Below, in pieces: positions 61,424-64,000 of a stretch of 64,000 nucleotides of DNA (position 1 is the first letter of the stretch; every line of letters begins with the position of its first letter). Source of the stretch: Syntrophales bacterium (GTDB taxonomy: Bacteria; Desulfobacterota; Syntrophia; Syntrophales; PHBD01). The notes under the pieces were generated by a model, which was not told where the DNA came from, did no database searches, and worked only from the letters and a program-made list of their open reading frames with translations. A program made the position numbers and the translations under genes. Location: NCBI GenBank assembly GCA_035363115.1, contig DAOSEM010000010.1, positions 79,170 to 143,169 on the forward strand. The letters run 5' to 3'.

Positions 61424-61576
61424 TGAAGCCCCCCTCCTTTTCTAGGACATAACCGGTTGTTGTTTCCGGACATTCTCGTCCGGTCTCCGCCTCCCGAAAC
61501 GCGTCTTTTCATATCAAATCATTTCTGCGGAATCCAGCGTCCAGCATCCGTATCGCCGTCCGATCGGCCTGGTTTT

Positions 61577-63403
61577 TCATGTCTCTCGATCCTCCTTTCG
61601 CTGGAGCGACATCCGCCGGATGGGATCAAGCTCCGACTTGCGCAAGCGGATGCTCTGCGGCGTAATTTCCACCTGCTCGTCCACTGCGATAAATTCAATG
61701 GACTGATCCAGCGATAAGGGACGCGGTGGTCTCAGCGTCACGGTAGCCTCCGCCGTTGAGCTCCGGATATTCGTCAGTTTCTTTTCTTTGGTAATGTTTA
61801 CCGTCAGGTCGCCGGCACGGTTTCTCTCGCCAACGATCATCCCGGCGTAGACCTCGGTTCCGACTTCGACAAACAGCTCCCCACGATCCACCATCGCCAG
61901 GCTGGCATAGGTCGTCACCCGTCCGCTCCGGTCGGCCAGGATTGCCCCGCTGGCCCTTTGCGGGATTGGTCCGAACCACGGCTGGTATTCCTCGAAAAGT
62001 GTGTTCATGACCCCGGATCCCTTCGTGTCCGTCATGAAATGACTGCGAAATCCGATCAGGCCGCGGGAGGGAACCAGGAACTCCAGATTGATCCGGCCGC
62101 TTCCTCTGTTGATGAGCTGAACCATCCGTCCTTTCCGGATCGACAATTTCTCCGTCACAATGCCGACGAATTCGTCCGGGACATCGATGAACACCCGCTC
62201 CACCGGCTCGCAGATCCTGCCGTCGATGCTCTTCGTGATGACATTCGGTTTGGATACCATCAGTTCGTATCCTTCTCGCCGCATGGTCTCGATCAGCACG
62301 GCCATCTGCAGTTCTCCCCGTCCGCAGACCTCGAAGGCATCCTTGCGATCCAGATGTTTCAACTGGAGCGCGACGTTCCGGAGGCTCTCCTTTTCCAGGC
62401 GTTCCAGAAGATGCCTGGATGTCAGGTACTTTCCCTCCCTGCCCGCCAGGGGACTGTTGTTGACGGAAAAGATCATGGAGACCGTGGGTTCGTCGACATG
62501 GATCCGGGGCAGCGGCAGGGGATTATCCTGGGAAGAGATGGTGTCACCGATTGTGATCGCCGGAATGCCGGCAATGGCGACGATGTCGCCGGCTTCGACG
62601 GCCTCAACGGATTTTTTCTTCAGGCCGTGAAACGTATACAGGGCGGAAAACCGGATGCCCGTCGTGACGGTTTCCTCGCCACACAGGGCATAAAACTGGT
62701 TCATTGCAAGCGTTCCATGCAGCAGACGCCCGATGGCAATCTGCCCCACATAAGGGTCGTAGTCCAGGTTCGTTACCAGGAACTGAGGGATCTGCTCATC
62801 ATCCGCCTCGGGGCCCGGGATGACTTCGCAGATTACGTCCAAGAGCGGTTTCACGTCTTCCGAGGCGTCGCCCAGCTGCCGATGGGCGATTCCCTTCTTT
62901 GCATTCGTATAAAGAATGGGAAATTCGATCTGTTCTTCTCCGGCGTCGAGATCGATGAACATGTCGTAAATTTCGTTGATGACTTCTTCGATCCGGATGT
63001 CGCCACGATCGATCTTGTTGATGACAACCACAATGGGCAGTCGCTTGGCCAGGGCTTTCTTGACGACGAAACGTGTCTGCGGAAGCGGGCCTTCGCTGGC
63101 ATCGACAAGTAGAATCACGCCGTCGACCATGTTGAGGCTTCGTTCGACCTCACCTCCGAAATCCGCATGGCCGGGTGTGTCGACGATGTTGATTTTGATG
63201 GTTTCGTATAATATTGCTGTGTTTTTCGCCATGATGGTGATGCCCCGCTCTCTTTCGAGGTCCATCGAGTCCATCACCCGCTCGGCAACTTCCTGATGCT
63301 CCCGGAAAGTCCCAGTCTGCTTGAGCATGGCGTCAACCAGGGTTGTCTTCCCATGATCGACATGGGCGATAATGGCAATGTTCCGTATGTTCTGCTTGCG
63401 CAT
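61577..63403 (-). CDS. bipA: Ribosome-associated GTPase BipA/TypA
   Basis: This 608-residue translational GTPase has G1 AHVDHGKTT, G2 RGITI, G3 DTPGHADFGGEV, G4 NKIDR and the later EF-G-like domains, ending with the BipA-specific C-terminal domain. It affects 50S assembly and stress or cold growth. ATG at 63403 is selected because AAAGGA lies seven bases before it and because it begins at the conserved RNIAIIAHVDHG start; the longer frame upstream is not conserved in type. It is single and transcribed leftwards. Confidence 0.95.
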   Translation of the reverse strand: MRKQNIRNIAIIAHVDHGKTTLVDAMLKQTGTFREHQEVAERVMDSMDLERERGITIMAKNTAILYETIKINIVDTPGHADFGGEVERSLNMVDGVILLVDASEGPLPQTRFVVKKALAKRLPIVVVINKIDRGDIRIEEVINEIYDMFIDLDAGEEQIEFPILYTNAKKGIAHRQLGDASEDVKPLLDVICEVIPGPEADDEQIPQFLVTNLDYDPYVGQIAIGRLLHGTLAMNQFYALCGEETVTTGIRFSALYTFHGLKKKSVEAVEAGDIVAIAGIPAITIGDTISSQDNPLPLPRIHVDEPTVSMIFSVNNSPLAGREGKYLTSRHLLERLEKESLRNVALQLKHLDRKDAFEVCGRGELQMAVLIETMRREGYELMVSKPNVITKSIDGRICEPVERVFIDVPDEFVGIVTEKLSIRKGRMVQLINRGSGRINLEFLVPSRGLIGFRSHFMTDTKGSGVMNTLFEEYQPWFGPIPQRASGAILADRSGRVTTYASLAMVDRGELFVEVGTEVYAGMIVGERNRAGDLTVNITKEKKLTNIRSSTAEATVTLRPPRPLSLDQSIEFIAVDEQVEITPQSIRLRKSELDPIRRMSLQRKEDRET

Positions 63404-63709
63404 GGCAACGTCCTTTATTCCCTTCTCAACTTTATGGAATCGTGAGACCATAGCAGAGGAAGGGGCGACGTGCAAAAAAAACAAAGCCTGCCCCGCGGGA
63501 GGCGGGTGTTTCTATGGACATATCACGGCGTAGACCGGGACCGATCCCGTGTTTCCCGCTCCTGTCGCTGCTCCAATGCATAAACTATTGATTATTTGGA
63601 TGGATTGCCTTCAAGGACGAGGGGTGAAGTGGGACTGACCCGATCGGGGCGTCCGATCTCGATTATAGTTTTGTGATATCAGCAGGATGGCGGACTCGCC
63701 CGGACCCCC
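63404..63709. other. Intergenic region upstream of bipA
   Basis: About 300 bases without a gene; it must carry the bipA promoter, which I do not see clearly. Further right is a separate plus-strand RNA unit. Confidence 0.5.
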
Positions 63710-63939
63710 TTGACAATGGAATTCGTTCGTTCTATGGGGAAATCAAAAGTTAGCAGATTCTGCGGTGCTCGTTATCGTTCCGGATGGCTGAACCAACACA
63801 GTAAGAGCGTCAGGGTCTTATTGGTGGATGCCACCCGAGGAAGACCGACTCGTTCAACAAAGGGAATTCAGTCCCGTCCCAGCGAGACGGCAACCGCGGA
63901 TCATATGTCCCCCGACGGGTTCCCCGCCGGGGGGTTTTT
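63710..63939 (+). ncRNA. Structured small RNA with own promoter and terminator, possibly 6S-like
   Basis: A perfect TTGACA (63710-63715) and TATGGG (63733-63738), 17 apart, would start an RNA near 63745. It ends at a strong terminator (63909-63939): CCCCCG/CGGGGG, then CGG/CCG, then TTTTT. Between them several pairings occur: TCTGCGGT with ACCGCGGA closing the molecule, CTCG with CGAG, a terminal hairpin GGTCTT/AAGACC with inner GGTGG/CCACC, and a side hairpin GGGA/TCCC. A long closing stem, central bubble and 3' side hairpin resemble 6S RNA. No convincing protein frame exists here. The family assignment is not proven. Confidence 0.55.
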
Positions 63940-64000
63940 ATATGACTGATCGTTTCGTTCAAGACGGTTGAACGAAGCATCTCCCGAATCCATCCCGGAA

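Noticed and set aside
63710..63949. Plus-strand frame of 79 codons at the right end
   Set aside because: It begins inside the -35 box, covers the structured stems and runs through the terminator; composition is not protein-like.
1..64000. CRISPR array, prophage or restriction-modification system
   Set aside because: I saw no regularly spaced direct repeats, no cas, integrase, capsid or methyltransferase/endonuclease pair. The single methyltransferase at 46 kb looks like a small-molecule enzyme.

Overview
This 64 kb window is GC-rich (roughly 60%) bacterial chromosome. Gene content points to an anaerobic member of the Desulfobacterota (old Deltaproteobacteria), probably near Syntrophus/Syntrophales. 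That placement is an inference from ADP-forming acyl-CoA synthetase, many acyl-CoA enzymes, two beta-keto-acid cleavage (BKACE) proteins, a BadR-like MarR regulator, Zn-ribbon/thiolase pairs and a type IV pilin; no rRNA is present to confirm it. Two copies of the ParB-binding parS motif (6.6 and 18.5 kb) suggest the left part lies in the origin-proximal region of the chromosome.

Layout. 0-2.8 kb (minus): an Mla-type lipid-transport operon, MlaE permease, a degenerate ATPase-like protein without a Walker A motif, the MlaD substrate-binding protein, and a lipoprotein cut by the left edge. 3-8 kb (plus): a fumarylacetoacetase-family protein, an HtrA/DegP protease, then three overlapping genes for a helix-hairpin-helix DNA glycosylase, a PHP-domain protein and a DUF374 acyltransferase. 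8.1-13.4 kb (minus): a four-gene module of ADP-forming acyl-CoA synthetase, histidine phosphatase, ACAD11-like acyl-CoA dehydrogenase and ACAD11/LvaA-like kinase, which fits 4-hydroxyacyl-CoA breakdown. 13.5-17.3 kb (minus): Nudix hydrolase, Lon, Hsp20. 17.4-21.5 kb (plus): a second Nudix hydrolase, a cupin, a small protein and DNA polymerase I whose proofreading site is lost. 21.7-23.2 kb (minus): SagB-like nitroreductase and amidohydrolase. 23.27 kb: tRNA-Arg(ACG) with promoter and terminator, followed by 0.7 kb of AT-rich DNA that looks foreign.

24-38.9 kb is an accessory block rich in exported proteins: a BKACE enzyme with a possible attenuator, a secreted alpha/beta hydrolase, a secreted double Tudor-knot protein, a secreted caspase-like protein, M24 peptidase, MaoC hot-dog protein, polysaccharide deacetylase, a TIM-barrel-like protein, a metallo-beta-lactamase-fold protein, a TPR protein, several unknown exported proteins and an M23 peptidase. 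39.4-43.6 kb is a tight operon of DUF35, two thiolase-like proteins, a second DUF35 and a PP2C-like phosphatase. 44.6-45.8 kb is a TetR regulator plus flavin reductase sharing one operator sequence. 46-50.4 kb has a methyltransferase and a six-PAS hybrid histidine kinase.

50.8-60.3 kb: AMP-forming acyl-CoA ligase, flavin/ferredoxin reductase and CrtI-like oxidoreductase (minus); a 575-bp palindrome-rich element with terminal inverted repeats; a molybdopterin oxidoreductase and its MarR regulator with a clear promoter/operator; and a divergent second BKACE gene ending in a 19-bp-stem terminator. 60.3-63.4 kb (minus): PilZ protein, type IV pilin PilA, and BipA/TypA. The right end carries a promoter, a structured RNA of about 195 nt and a strong terminator, probably a small RNA with 6S-like architecture.
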